From positions 1 through 7,798 of the forward strand of contig UQOJ01000076.1 of the NCBI GenBank assembly GCA_900542635.1: a stretch of 7,798 nt of DNA. Direction: 5' to 3'. The position numbers were made by a program, and so were the translations under genes. Positions 1-6,483 of this stretch are shown here, one piece after another. Position 1 is the stretch's first letter; each line of letters opens with the position of its first letter. The notes below the pieces were generated by a model, which worked only from the letters and a program-made list of their open reading frames with translations, was not told the DNA's origin and ran no database searches. Source of the stretch: an uncultured Collinsella sp. Lineage in GTDB: Bacteria; Actinomycetota; Coriobacteriia; Coriobacteriales; Coriobacteriaceae.

Positions 1-5
1 TGTCA

Positions 6-49
6 TGCGGACTCCAAACCGGACCTGATGGTCCAACTTTTTGTCCGCA
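6..49. repeat. Nested imperfect palindrome (hairpin)
   Basis: An outer pair TGCGGAC (6-12) / GTCCGCA (43-49) encloses an inner pair GGACC (21-25) / GGTCC (30-34) with loop TGAT. The two unpaired arms (13-20 and 35-42) are both 8 nt, so the figure is symmetric. There is no T-run directly after it, so it is not an obvious terminator. It lies next to the larger inverted repeat at 59-158 and may be part of the same intergenic element. Confidence 0.5.
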
Positions 50-58
50 GTCCCCTTT

Positions 59-158
59 GCACCAAATGAGTTGCGGTGAAATAGGGACTGAATTGTTGCT
101 TAAAGGGTCAAAACAGTCCGTATTCCACCGCAACTTATGGGGTCGGGGGTTTTGGTGC
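59..158. repeat. Long imperfect inverted repeat, REP/MITE-like
   Basis: Two 22-nt arms at 69-90 and 114-135 are reverse complements with only two mismatches, separated by a 23-nt loop (91-113). An outer pair GCACCAAA (59-66) / TTTGGTGC (151-158) flanks them. The inner GGGACTG (84-90) can also pair with CAGTCCC (48-54), so alternative folds are possible. No transposase is present. The form suggests a non-autonomous or REP-like intergenic repeat, but multi-copy status cannot be judged from one window. The structure is seen directly; the element type is inferred. Confidence 0.55.
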
Positions 159-249
159 CCTGCATCTCCACAAACTCAACGCTTACGAAGCGCGCGCCGT
201 TCGTGTTAGGGTAGTTCCACCACATAAGTAGTCGCAGACGCGCGTAACA

Positions 250-299
250 CGGGCGGGCGAGATGAAGTCCCAACAGCTCCATCTTGCCCGCCCGTTTTT
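250..299 (+). terminator. Strong rho-independent terminator
   Basis: The left arm CGGGCGGGC (250-258) pairs perfectly with GCCCGCCCG (286-294). The stem continues inward through a G-U pair and AGATG (260-264) / CATCT (280-284), giving about 15 pairs with a 15-nt loop, followed by TTTTT (295-299). The minus-strand reading lacks a T-run, so it acts rightward. It ends only 45 bp before the next start codon, so it either ends an upstream transcript or attenuates the following gene. Confidence 0.85.
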
Positions 300-343
300 G
301 TTGCGTGGCGCCGCGGTACAACACAGAGAGGAATCTGCCCTTT

Positions 344-892
344 ATGCCTATCAACAAACGGGAGAGCCTGCTGTTCACCTTTATCATGTGCTTTTGCATG
401 GTGCTCTGGATGAGCATCTACAACGTTGCCCTGCAGCACGGGGCCATCAACGGCGAGGTCGTTGCCACTGCGTGGCTCGGCTTCCCCGTTGCCTACATTT
501 TTGCCATGTGCTGCGACTGGTTCGTCGCCAGCCCGCTCGCCAAGGGTTTCGCCTTTAAGTACTTGGTCACGCCGGGCAAGAGCTCGCCACTTGCCATGAC
601 GCTCGCCGTCAGCTCCTGCATGGTCGTTCCCATGGTCATCATCATGTCGCTGTACGGTGCCTGTGAGGGTCTGACGCACATGCCCGGCGGCATCCTTGCG
701 AACCTGTATTCCGTGCCCGCGATCTGGATGATCAACATCCCGCATAATTTTGTGATGGCGCTGCCGTGGAACCTTTTGGTAGCCGGTCCGATTTCCCGCT
801 TCGTCTTCCGTCGCGCCTTCCCTGTGGGGACGGTTTTCGAGGAGGAGCATGCCGAGCTCTTGGAGCAGGCTATGGCTCCTGAGTGCGAGTAG
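344..892 (+). CDS. Tandem DUF2798-like four-helix membrane protein
   Basis: A 182-residue, very hydrophobic protein of unknown function in the inner membrane. It shows two repeats, each with two membrane segments: roughly residues 9-29 and 43-63, then 83-105 and 122-150. Each repeat follows the DUF2798 pattern: a Met-rich first helix with a small polar patch (MCFCMVLWMSIYN; VVPMVIIMSLYG), a loop with Gly, then a W/P-containing second helix ending near an AxPL or AGPISR stretch. The tail (161-182) is acidic and probably cytoplasmic. I chose ATG 344 because AGAGAGGAA (325-333) lies 10 nt upstream; an in-frame ATG at 284 lies within the terminator stem and would add 20 non-membrane residues. It stands alone between two terminators. 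The family call is from recalled pattern, not a search. Confidence 0.8.
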   Translation: MPINKRESLLFTFIMCFCMVLWMSIYNVALQHGAINGEVVATAWLGFPVAYIFAMCCDWFVASPLAKGFAFKYLVTPGKSSPLAMTLAVSSCMVVPMVIIMSLYGACEGLTHMPGGILANLYSVPAIWMINIPHNFVMALPWNLLVAGPISRFVFRRAFPVGTVFEEEHAELLEQAMAPECE

Positions 893-894
893 CT

Positions 895-946
895 CGCTTA
901 GGGATCTGCTGAGCGCGGGCGACTTGCTTGGTTGGAGCCCTAAGCG
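895..946. repeat. Perfect 9-bp inverted repeat after the stop codon
   Basis: CGCTTAGGG (895-903) and CCCTAAGCG (938-946) are perfect reverse complements, 34 nt apart, starting two bases after the TAG of the membrane-protein gene. There is no T-run, so it is not a classic terminator; the true terminator comes later, at 1059-1091. It could be a 3'-UTR stability hairpin. Nothing coding is visible in 893-1058. Confidence 0.4.
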
Positions 947-1058
947 TGGATAGCTCTCTCGGCGACATCGCGGGCGTGAGCGGTGCGCATGACCGGAGGG
1001 CCCGTGCTGCTCCGTTGCCCGACGTGCTAGCGCGCAGAACAATCTGTTGGTGCATTCG

Positions 1059-1091
1059 GCGGCTGCTGAAGCGTTTTGGCAGCCGCTTTTT
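1059..1091 (+). terminator. Rho-independent terminator
   Basis: Stem GCGGCTGC (1059-1066) / GCAGCCGC (1079-1086), 8 perfect G/C-rich pairs, 12-nt loop, then TTTTT (1087-1091). It faces rightward and would end the transcript of the membrane-protein gene, giving it a 3' UTR of about 200 nt. It also insulates the following promoter. Confidence 0.8.
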
Positions 1092-1103
1092 ATACGGAGT
1101 TTA

Positions 1104-1124
1104 AATACAACAGTCTGTTGTATT
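1104..1124. promoter_or_regulatory. Perfect 21-bp palindrome, probable TetR operator
   Basis: The half-sites AATACAACAG (1104-1113) and CTGTTGTATT (1115-1124) are exact reverse complements around a single central T. The site is AT-rich in a GC-rich region, lies 49 bp before the start codon of the activase gene, and covers the position where the -35 of the downstream extended -10 promoter would fall. Size and symmetry fit operators of TetR-family repressors, and a TetR gene is the second gene of this operon. The palindrome is seen directly; the regulator match is inferred. Confidence 0.75.
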
Positions 1125-1148
1125 ACGTAGAGTGGTATATCTCTAGCG
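1113..1148 (+). promoter_or_regulatory. Probable extended -10 promoter of the activase-tetR operon
   Basis: TGGTATATC (1133-1141) reads as an extended -10 (TGn plus TATATC, 4/6 to consensus). The -35 area 16-17 bp upstream is weak (TCTGTT or GTCTGT) and lies inside the palindrome, which would let a bound repressor block polymerase. A start near 1148 would give a leader of about 26 nt. This is a motif reading only. Confidence 0.4.
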
Positions 1149-1173
1149 GGAAAAATGCGAGAGACGGAGCATT

Positions 1174-4100
1174 ATGGCGTTGCTAGTAGGACTGGACGTA
1201 GGGTCGACGACGACCAAAGTTTACGCGATGCACGAGGATATGACCGAGGCGTGGTGGGGATATCGCCGCCACGAGGCGTGTCAGACAGCGAGCGTGCGCG
1301 CCATGCTCGGCGAGCTCGCCGAGCGCTTTCCCCATGAGTCGCTGCGCGTTGCGGTGACCGGCTCGGGTGCGCGCGATATCGCGACCGCGCTGGGCGCCTC
1401 GTACGTTCAGGAGGTGGTCGCCAACGCGCTCGCGATCAGCAGGTTCTATCCGCAGACGCGCTGCGCCATCGAGCTGGGCGGCCAAGACGCCAAGATGATC
1501 TTCTTCCGCACCAACGATAAGGGAGACATCGAGGTTGCCGACATGCGCATGAACGGCTCGTGCGCAGGCGGTACCGGTGCATTTATCGACGAGATGGCAA
1601 AGCTCATGGGGGTCGGCACCGAATCGGGCGAGTTCGAGCAGCTCGCAAGCCGGGGAACGACCGTCCACGAGGTCTCGGGCCGCTGCGGCGTGTACGCAAA
1701 GACCGATATCCAGCCGCTGCTCAACGAGGGCATTCCTGCCACCGACCTGGCGCTTTCGGCGCTTCACGCGGTCGCCCGCCAAACGATCGGCGGTCTGGCC
1801 CAGGGTATCGACATCGAGCCGCCGGTAATCTTCGAGGGCGGTACGCTCGCCTACAACCCCACACTGGTCCGCGTGTTCCGGGAGCAACTGAATCTATCGG
1901 ACGATCAGGTTATCGTCCCGCGCGATCCGCAGATCATGGTCGCGCGCGGTGCCGCCCTGTCGCTGACCGACATGTTCGCATCGTCCCAACCGATCGACCT
2001 TCCCGACGCTTTTGTCCGGCTGGATAAGCTCGAGACGGTCGCGCCCGCAAGCGGGGAGGGACGTCTTGCCCAGCCCTTTTTTGCCACACCTGCCGAGCAG
2101 GCGGATTTTACGGCACGCCATGGCAAAGAGACGCCGGCAAAGGGTCCGGATGCGTATGCGCCCGGAGAGACGGTGCGTGTGGCGCTCGGTATCGATTCGG
2201 GGAGCACGACGACCAAGTTCGCCCTGGTCGATGAGGCGGGTGAGCTTGTCGATTCGTTCTACGCGTCTAATAACGGCAGACCGCTCGACGTCGCCCAACA
2301 GGGTCTTGTCAGCTTGAAGAACCGCTGGGAGACAGCGGGAGTCACGCTTGCGATCGATGCCGTGGGCACCACGGGATACGGCGAGGAGCTTTTCGCGCGC
2401 GCGTTCCACGCCGACTACCATACGGTCGAGACGGTCGCGCACGCCCGCGCCGCGTGCGCATGCGTTCCCGATGCGACCTTCGTGCTCGACATCGGCGGAC
2501 AGGATATGAAGGCCATCTGGCTCAACCACGGCGTGCTGACCGATATCGTCGTCAACGAGGCGTGCTCTGCGGGCTGCGGCTCGTTCCTCGAGGGTTTTGC
2601 CAAAAACCTCGGAATAGCCGTTGAGGATATCGCGACCGAGGCATTTTCGTCCAAAGCCCCCGCCGTTCTCGGCAGCCGCTGCACGGTGTTCATGAACAGC
2701 AGCGTCGTTTCCGAGCAGCGGCGCGGTAAGGGTCCGGGCGACATCATGGCCGGTCTCTGCCGTTCGATTATCGAGAACGTGTTCACCAAGGTCATTCGCG
2801 TTTCAAATCTCAACCGTCTGGGCGACAAAGTCGTCGTCCAGGGCGGCACGTTCCGAAACGACGCGGTGCTGCGCGCATTCGAGCAGTATCTGGGCAAACC
2901 CGTCACGCGTGCGCCCCACCCGGGGCTGATGGGCGCTATCGGTATCGCCCTGCTCGCGCGCGAGGAATGCCGCAAGGGCGACGCCGGCACGTCGTTTATC
3001 GGGCTCGATGCCGTGGAGCGCTTCGAGCATCGCGAGTTCGGCGGCGTTACCTGCCGTCGGTGCAACAACCGCTGCCAGCGCGCGGTCGTGGCATTTGGCG
3101 ACGGCTCGCTTTACGTCACGGGCAATCGCTGCCCGCGCGGCGGCGCCATCTCATGGGATGAGCTCGTGCGCGAGGTTCCCGCGGCGGAGGAGCTGCGTCC
3201 GCAGGGTGCTTGCGAGGCACAGGCACCCGGCACGGGGCGCGACCGGACCGCGGCTGCCCCCAATCTCTTTGTCGACCGCGAGAAGCTGCTGTTCGAGTCG
3301 TACCCCACGGTTCCCGTCTGCGGGGGGCGCGATGTCACGATCGGCATTCCCCGTGTGCTCGAGTTCTGGGACACCATGCCGTTCTGGTCGACGTTCTTCA
3401 GCACGCTCGGCTTTAAGGTGCGCGTCTCGGGACGCAGCACCAAGGCGATGTACGAGCGCGGTCTGGCGCACGTCACATCCGACACCGTGTGCTTCCCGGC
3501 CAAGCTCGTCCACGGGCACATCCGCAATCTCGTCGACGCCGGCGTCGACCGCATCTTCATGCCCATCATCACGACGGTGCCCACCGAAAACACCGCCTCT
3601 ACCAGCGAGTGGATGTGCGCCGTCGTAAAGGGATACCCCTACGTGATGCGCAATTCCGATAACCCGGAGGAGCGTTTCGGCGTTCCGTTCGATACGCCGC
3701 TGTTCCACTGGTACGACGAGGGCGACCGAAACCGCCAGCTCAAGGCGTGGTGCAAGGAGACCTTCGATATCGATGCCGACCTGGTTGCCAAGGCGACCGA
3801 GCAGGCGGACCGCGCGCAGGAGACGTTTGAGAACCAGCTGCAGCTGCGCGGCAGGCAGGTGCTCGAGAACGTGCGCGAGGACGGCGGCTACGCGGTGGTG
3901 ATCGCTTCGCGCCCGTACCACAACGACCCGCTGGTCAACCACGGGCTGCCCAAGCTCTTCTCTGAGCGCGGCATCCCCGTGCTGACGCCCGATGCGGTGC
4001 CGGGGGTCTGCAACGTCGATCTTTCCAACAGCCGCATCGACATCGTGAACAACTACCATGCGCGCATGCTGTCGTGCGCGGTCATCGTCGCATCGACGCC

Positions 4101-5613
4101 CGAGCTCGAGCTCGTGCAGATGGGCAGCTTCGGCTGCGGCCACGATGCGTATCTCACCGACGAGATCGCGCGCATGATGGGCGAGATGGGCTCCAAGGTT
4201 CCGATGATGATCAAGCTCGATGAGAGCGACGTCGCCGGTCCCATGGGCATTCGCGTGCGTTCGTTTATCGAGTCGGTCAACCGTCGTCGCGCGGAGGAGC
4301 GTGCCGAGGGCGCCCGGGTGCACGCGGTCCATCCGCTCGACGACCCGTATAAGGTCAAGTACACCAAGCGCGACCGGCACGACAAGATCGCGCTGGTCCC
4401 CAACACCTCCCATGCGTTCTGCAGGCTCATGACCGCGGCTATGCGCAATCAGGGCGTGCGCGCCGAGGCCCTTGATATCGGGCGCGAGGATGCCATCCGC
4501 CTGGGCAAACGCTATGTGCACAACGACATCTGCTTCCCCGCGCAAATCGTGATCGGCGAGGCGCTCGCGGCACTCAAGAGCGGTAAGTACGACCCGCACG
4601 ACGTCGCCGTGGTGACTGGCAAGTATATCGGCGACTGCCGCCTGACGCACTACATGCCCCTGCTGCGCCGCGCGCTCGACGACGCGGGATACGACTATGT
4701 CCCGGTGCTCACCAACGACGACGTCGATGCCCACAATGCGCATCCGGGCTTCAAGCTCGGCCTTGGCCCGAGCATCCAGATCGCCTACGGTCTTCCCATG
4801 ATCGATGCCCTCGAGGCCATGCTTAGGCGCATCCGTCCCTATGAGCTCGAGAAGGGCGCGGCGGACGCTGCGTTCGACCGCGCGCTCGATGAGGTTATCG
4901 AGGGCATGGAGCGCTCGGGGCTGAGAGGCCAGGCGACGGGCTTCAAACGCGCGCTTGCGATCATGGACGCCGTTCCGTACGACCGCTCGAACCCGCATCC
5001 GACCGTTCTCATCGTGGGCGAGTACCTGCTCAATTTCCATCTCGGCGCCAACCACGAGATCGAGCGCTACCTCGAGGACAACGGGCTCGAGGTCATCGAG
5101 GCGCGCATGACCGACGTGATCCGCAAGACCTATTTCTACAAGCATGCGCAGTCGCGCGAGTTCCACGTCGACCTGTCGCTGCCCGAAAAGGCCTGGTACG
5201 CCACGGCGGACAACCTGTTCGAGCTCGCGCACGACCGTTGCGACCGCCTGGGCGCGGCGAGCCCGCTCTACGAGCCGCCGACGCGCATGCCCGAGCTCGT
5301 GCGCGCGAGCGATAAGATCCTGCACCATACGTTCGATGCGGGCGAGGGCGTGCTGATTCCGGCGGAGATCCTCGAGCACGCCAAGCGCGGCTGCCGCAAC
5401 TTCGTGATCCTGCAGCCGTTCGGGTGTCTGCCCAACCATGTCGTGGGGCGCGGGCTCATCCATGCGCTCAAGGAGCAGTATCCCACGGCGCAGTTCCTGC
5501 CGCTCGACTACGATCCCGACGTGAGCTTCGCCAACGTGGAGAACCGTCTTCAGATGCTCATCATGAACGCCAAGGCGCAGGGGTGCGGTGAGGCGCATGG
5601 CGAGACCGCGTAA
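1174..5613 (+). CDS. Giant 2-hydroxyacyl-CoA dehydratase activase fusion protein
   Basis: A 1479-residue protein of the acyl-CoA dehydratase activase-related (BcrAD/BadFG ATPase plus DUF2229) group, near the usual length for such fusions. Module 1 (about 4-265) and module 2 (about 335-600) are ASKHA ATPases: each opens with the phosphate motif DxGSTTTK (8-15; 341-348) and has a GGQD motif. Each keeps the cysteine pair that in HgdC-type activases binds the inter-subunit [4Fe-4S] cluster (C130/C171; C464/C503). A Cys cluster follows (C627, C630, C634, C653). DUF2229 begins near 722. Two dehydratase-like halves then show matching CFPA motifs (C773; C1120) with further cysteines (C815, C988; C1155, C1418). 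Known relatives use ATP to drive low-potential electron transfer; the substrate here is unknown. ATG 1174 is right because the ATP motif starts at residue 8; GGAG (1166-1169) is only 4 nt upstream. It is cytoplasmic, with no signal or membrane segment. Confidence 0.88.
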   Translation: MALLVGLDVGSTTTKVYAMHEDMTEAWWGYRRHEACQTASVRAMLGELAERFPHESLRVAVTGSGARDIATALGASYVQEVVANALAISRFYPQTRCAIELGGQDAKMIFFRTNDKGDIEVADMRMNGSCAGGTGAFIDEMAKLMGVGTESGEFEQLASRGTTVHEVSGRCGVYAKTDIQPLLNEGIPATDLALSALHAVARQTIGGLAQGIDIEPPVIFEGGTLAYNPTLVRVFREQLNLSDDQVIVPRDPQIMVARGAALSLTDMFASSQPIDLPDAFVRLDKLETVAPASGEGRLAQPFFATPAEQADFTARHGKETPAKGPDAYAPGETVRVALGIDSGSTTTKFALVDEAGELVDSFYASNNGRPLDVAQQGLVSLKNRWETAGVTLAIDAVGTTGYGEELFARAFHADYHTVETVAHARAACACVPDATFVLDIGGQDMKAIWLNHGVLTDIVVNEACSAGCGSFLEGFAKNLGIAVEDIATEAFSSKAPAVLGSRCTVFMNSSVVSEQRRGKGPGDIMAGLCRSIIENVFTKVIRVSNLNRLGDKVVVQGGTFRNDAVLRAFEQYLGKPVTRAPHPGLMGAIGIALLAREECRKGDAGTSFIGLDAVERFEHREFGGVTCRRCNNRCQRAVVAFGDGSLYVTGNRCPRGGAISWDELVREVPAAEELRPQGACEAQAPGTGRDRTAAAPNLFVDREKLLFESYPTVPVCGGRDVTIGIPRVLEFWDTMPFWSTFFSTLGFKVRVSGRSTKAMYERGLAHVTSDTVCFPAKLVHGHIRNLVDAGVDRIFMPIITTVPTENTASTSEWMCAVVKGYPYVMRNSDNPEERFGVPFDTPLFHWYDEGDRNRQLKAWCKETFDIDADLVAKATEQADRAQETFENQLQLRGRQVLENVREDGGYAVVIASRPYHNDPLVNHGLPKLFSERGIPVLTPDAVPGVCNVDLSNSRIDIVNNYHARMLSCAVIVASTPELELVQMGSFGCGHDAYLTDEIARMMGEMGSKVPMMIKLDESDVAGPMGIRVRSFIESVNRRRAEERAEGARVHAVHPLDDPYKVKYTKRDRHDKIALVPNTSHAFCRLMTAAMRNQGVRAEALDIGREDAIRLGKRYVHNDICFPAQIVIGEALAALKSGKYDPHDVAVVTGKYIGDCRLTHYMPLLRRALDDAGYDYVPVLTNDDVDAHNAHPGFKLGLGPSIQIAYGLPMIDALEAMLRRIRPYELEKGAADAAFDRALDEVIEGMERSGLRGQATGFKRALAIMDAVPYDRSNPHPTVLIVGEYLLNFHLGANHEIERYLEDNGLEVIEARMTDVIRKTYFYKHAQSREFHVDLSLPEKAWYATADNLFELAHDRCDRLGAASPLYEPPTRMPELVRASDKILHHTFDAGEGVLIPAEILEHAKRGCRNFVILQPFGCLPNHVVGRGLIHALKEQYPTAQFLPLDYDPDVSFANVENRLQMLIMNAKAQGCGEAHGETA

Positions 5614-6286
5614 GGACGCCGATGCGCCCGATGCACGCACCCGTATCATCGAGGCGTTTTGGGAGCTCATCGAGAACAACAGCATCTTCGAGCTGTCGGT
5701 TGGCGAGGTGACCCGCGCCGCCCAGTGCAATCGCGGAACGTTTTACTACTATTTTCACGATTTCGATGAACTCGTCGCCATCGCCATAGCCCAGCTGCTG
5801 CAGGATAACGAGCTCATCACCGATGCCCTCTGGCATTTTTCGAGCGAGGGCGACCTTTCGGCGTTCGACCGGCGCGACGTCCGCTGCCTGCTGCGGCGCA
5901 TCGTCATCACCATGAGGGCGGGTGCCGCCGAGCAGGTCGAGCAGGGCATCCATACGATCATCATCGACCGCGTGAGAGAGATCGTCCACCCCGACGGAGA
6001 AGAGCTCAAGGCAGATTCGAGCTTTGCGGTGGGCTTTCTGGTCTCGGGCATCATGGGCTTTGTGATGGCGGTCGGCTTTGCCCGGGAGGGCGGCGAGGAG
6101 ATAGACCTCGAGCAGCTGGGGGACAGCGCGTGCGCGTACCTGAGGGCGGTCGCCATGCAGACGGTTGAAACGGTCGCGCAAGTCGAGGGCGTCGATACAT
6201 CCGAGCTGCTCGAACGCGTCTCCAAGGAGGCCGATGCCTATCGCGCATCGCGTGCGACGAGTCCCGACGTGGTGAAAGACGTCTAG
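5597..6286 (+). CDS. TetR/AcrR-family transcriptional regulator
   Basis: A 229-residue DNA-binding repressor-type protein. The N-terminus (MARPRKDADAP) leads into a TetR_N helix-turn-helix at about residues 13-60, with the recognition region and the signature RGTFYYYFHDFDEL at 46-59. The rest (about 65-215) is helical and should be the ligand and dimer domain; its effector cannot be read. I chose ATG 5597, preceded by GGTGAGG (5587-5593) at a tight 3-nt spacing; GTG 5588 (three more residues, AGGGG at 5579-5583) is possible. It overlaps the activase gene by 17 bp, which implies co-transcription and perhaps translational coupling. The palindrome at 1104-1124 is its likely operator, so it would control its own operon, perhaps in response to a CoA or acid metabolite (inference). 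No clear T-run terminator follows. Confidence 0.9.
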   Translation: MARPRKDADAPDARTRIIEAFWELIENNSIFELSVGEVTRAAQCNRGTFYYYFHDFDELVAIAIAQLLQDNELITDALWHFSSEGDLSAFDRRDVRCLLRRIVITMRAGAAEQVEQGIHTIIIDRVREIVHPDGEELKADSSFAVGFLVSGIMGFVMAVGFAREGGEEIDLEQLGDSACAYLRAVAMQTVETVAQVEGVDTSELLERVSKEADAYRASRATSPDVVKDV

Positions 6287-6332
6287 GGTTTCTCTTGCGG
6301 GGCGCCCGTCGCGCATCGCGCGGTGAGTCCCG
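6241..6332. repeat. Imperfect direct repeat spanning the tetR 3' end
   Basis: TCGCGCATCGCG occurs at 6241-6252 and again at 6309-6320, each followed by GAGTCCCG (6259-6266; 6325-6332) after 6 or 4 nt. The first copy codes for the C-terminal part of the TetR protein and the second lies past its stop. This looks like a local duplication 66-68 bp apart. Chance cannot be excluded in GC-rich DNA. Confidence 0.45.
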
Positions 6333-6339
6333 CGATGCG
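6312..6339. other. 9-bp hairpin downstream of tetR
   Basis: CGCATCGCG (6312-6320) pairs perfectly with CGCGATGCG (6331-6339) over a 10-nt loop. No T-run follows (GTCATAACC), so if it ends the activase-tetR transcript it would do so with help from Rho or as a processing block. It is the only strong stem between tetR and the clpC promoter. Confidence 0.45.
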
Positions 6340-6371
6340 GTCATAACCTGCATTCATGTGAGCCGGGTTTA

Positions 6372-6401
6372 TAGATATTCCTCCAGCTGTTAACATATAC
6401 T
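6372..6401 (+). promoter_or_regulatory. Probable clpC promoter
   Basis: A -10 hexamer TATACT (6396-6401, 5/6 to consensus) with a -35-like TAGATA (6372-6377, 4/6) at 18-bp spacing, in the only AT-rich patch between tetR and clpC. A start near 6408 would give a leader of about 76 nt that contains the hairpin at 6421-6446. I found no CIRCE, HspR-type or convincing CtsR operator. Confidence 0.5.
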
Positions 6402-6420
6402 CCATATGGGTAAAGAGACC

Positions 6421-6446
6421 AAAGCGCTGCCGCGGGGCGGCGCTTT
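6421..6446 (+). other. Stable hairpin in the clpC leader
   Basis: AAAGCG (6421-6426) pairs with CGCTTT (6441-6446), and the stem continues inward with C-G, one U-G, and GCC/GGC to about 11 pairs closed by a GCGG tetraloop. It is followed by GCG then TTTG, so it is at most a weak terminator. It lies between the likely transcription start and the ribosome site (6471-6478) and could stabilise or attenuate the clpC message. Confidence 0.5.
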
Positions 6447-6483
6447 GCGTTTGAAAAAACTAGCTCGTCTAAGAGGAACTAGC

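Larger units (their letters stand above)
1..343. other. Gene-free left end with repeats and a terminator
   Basis: I see no supportable coding region here. The stretch holds a nested hairpin (6-49), a long imperfect inverted repeat (59-158) and a rho-independent terminator (250-299), each listed separately. Bases 161-249 show no structure or gene that I recognise. The terminator points rightward and would end transcription coming from the left of the window or starting within this stretch. Because the right end is a true contig end, the repeat-rich left end may be where the assembly broke, but this cannot be seen from the window. Confidence 0.6.

Noticed and set aside
208..221. AGGGTAGTTCCACC, resembling a T-box core
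   Set aside because: It matches the T-box consensus at about 10 of 14 positions, but I see no Stem I or specifier loop, its position relative to the terminator is wrong, and the downstream gene is not an amino-acid gene.
100..417. 105-residue minus-strand frame through the left repeat
   Set aside because: It crosses the terminator and the inverted repeat and has no ribosome site or recognised domain. Its part at 100-226 reads somewhat protein-like but is probably repeat sequence.
987..1031. Very short plus-strand ORF in the gap before the terminator
   Set aside because: It has only about a dozen codons, no family signal and nothing to separate it from chance.
206..1042. 278-residue open frame on the minus strand
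   Set aside because: It runs opposite the membrane protein and through two terminators, and its composition is that of a shadow frame.
3151..5730. 859-residue open frame on the minus strand
   Set aside because: It lies opposite the activase gene, is rich in Arg/His/Asp/Val as expected from reverse reading of GC-rich codons, and shows no family motif. The plus-strand protein has clear motifs throughout.
6408..6423. Possible CtsR operator before clpC
   Set aside because: The two half-sites (GGGTAAA and GACCAAA) each deviate from GGTCAAA and the spacing is off, so it is not convincing.
6406..6483. 26-residue N-terminal extension of ClpC from ATG 6406
   Set aside because: It would translate the leader hairpin, has no ribosome site, and the ClpC family starts at the MLDRFTDRAR sequence at 6484.
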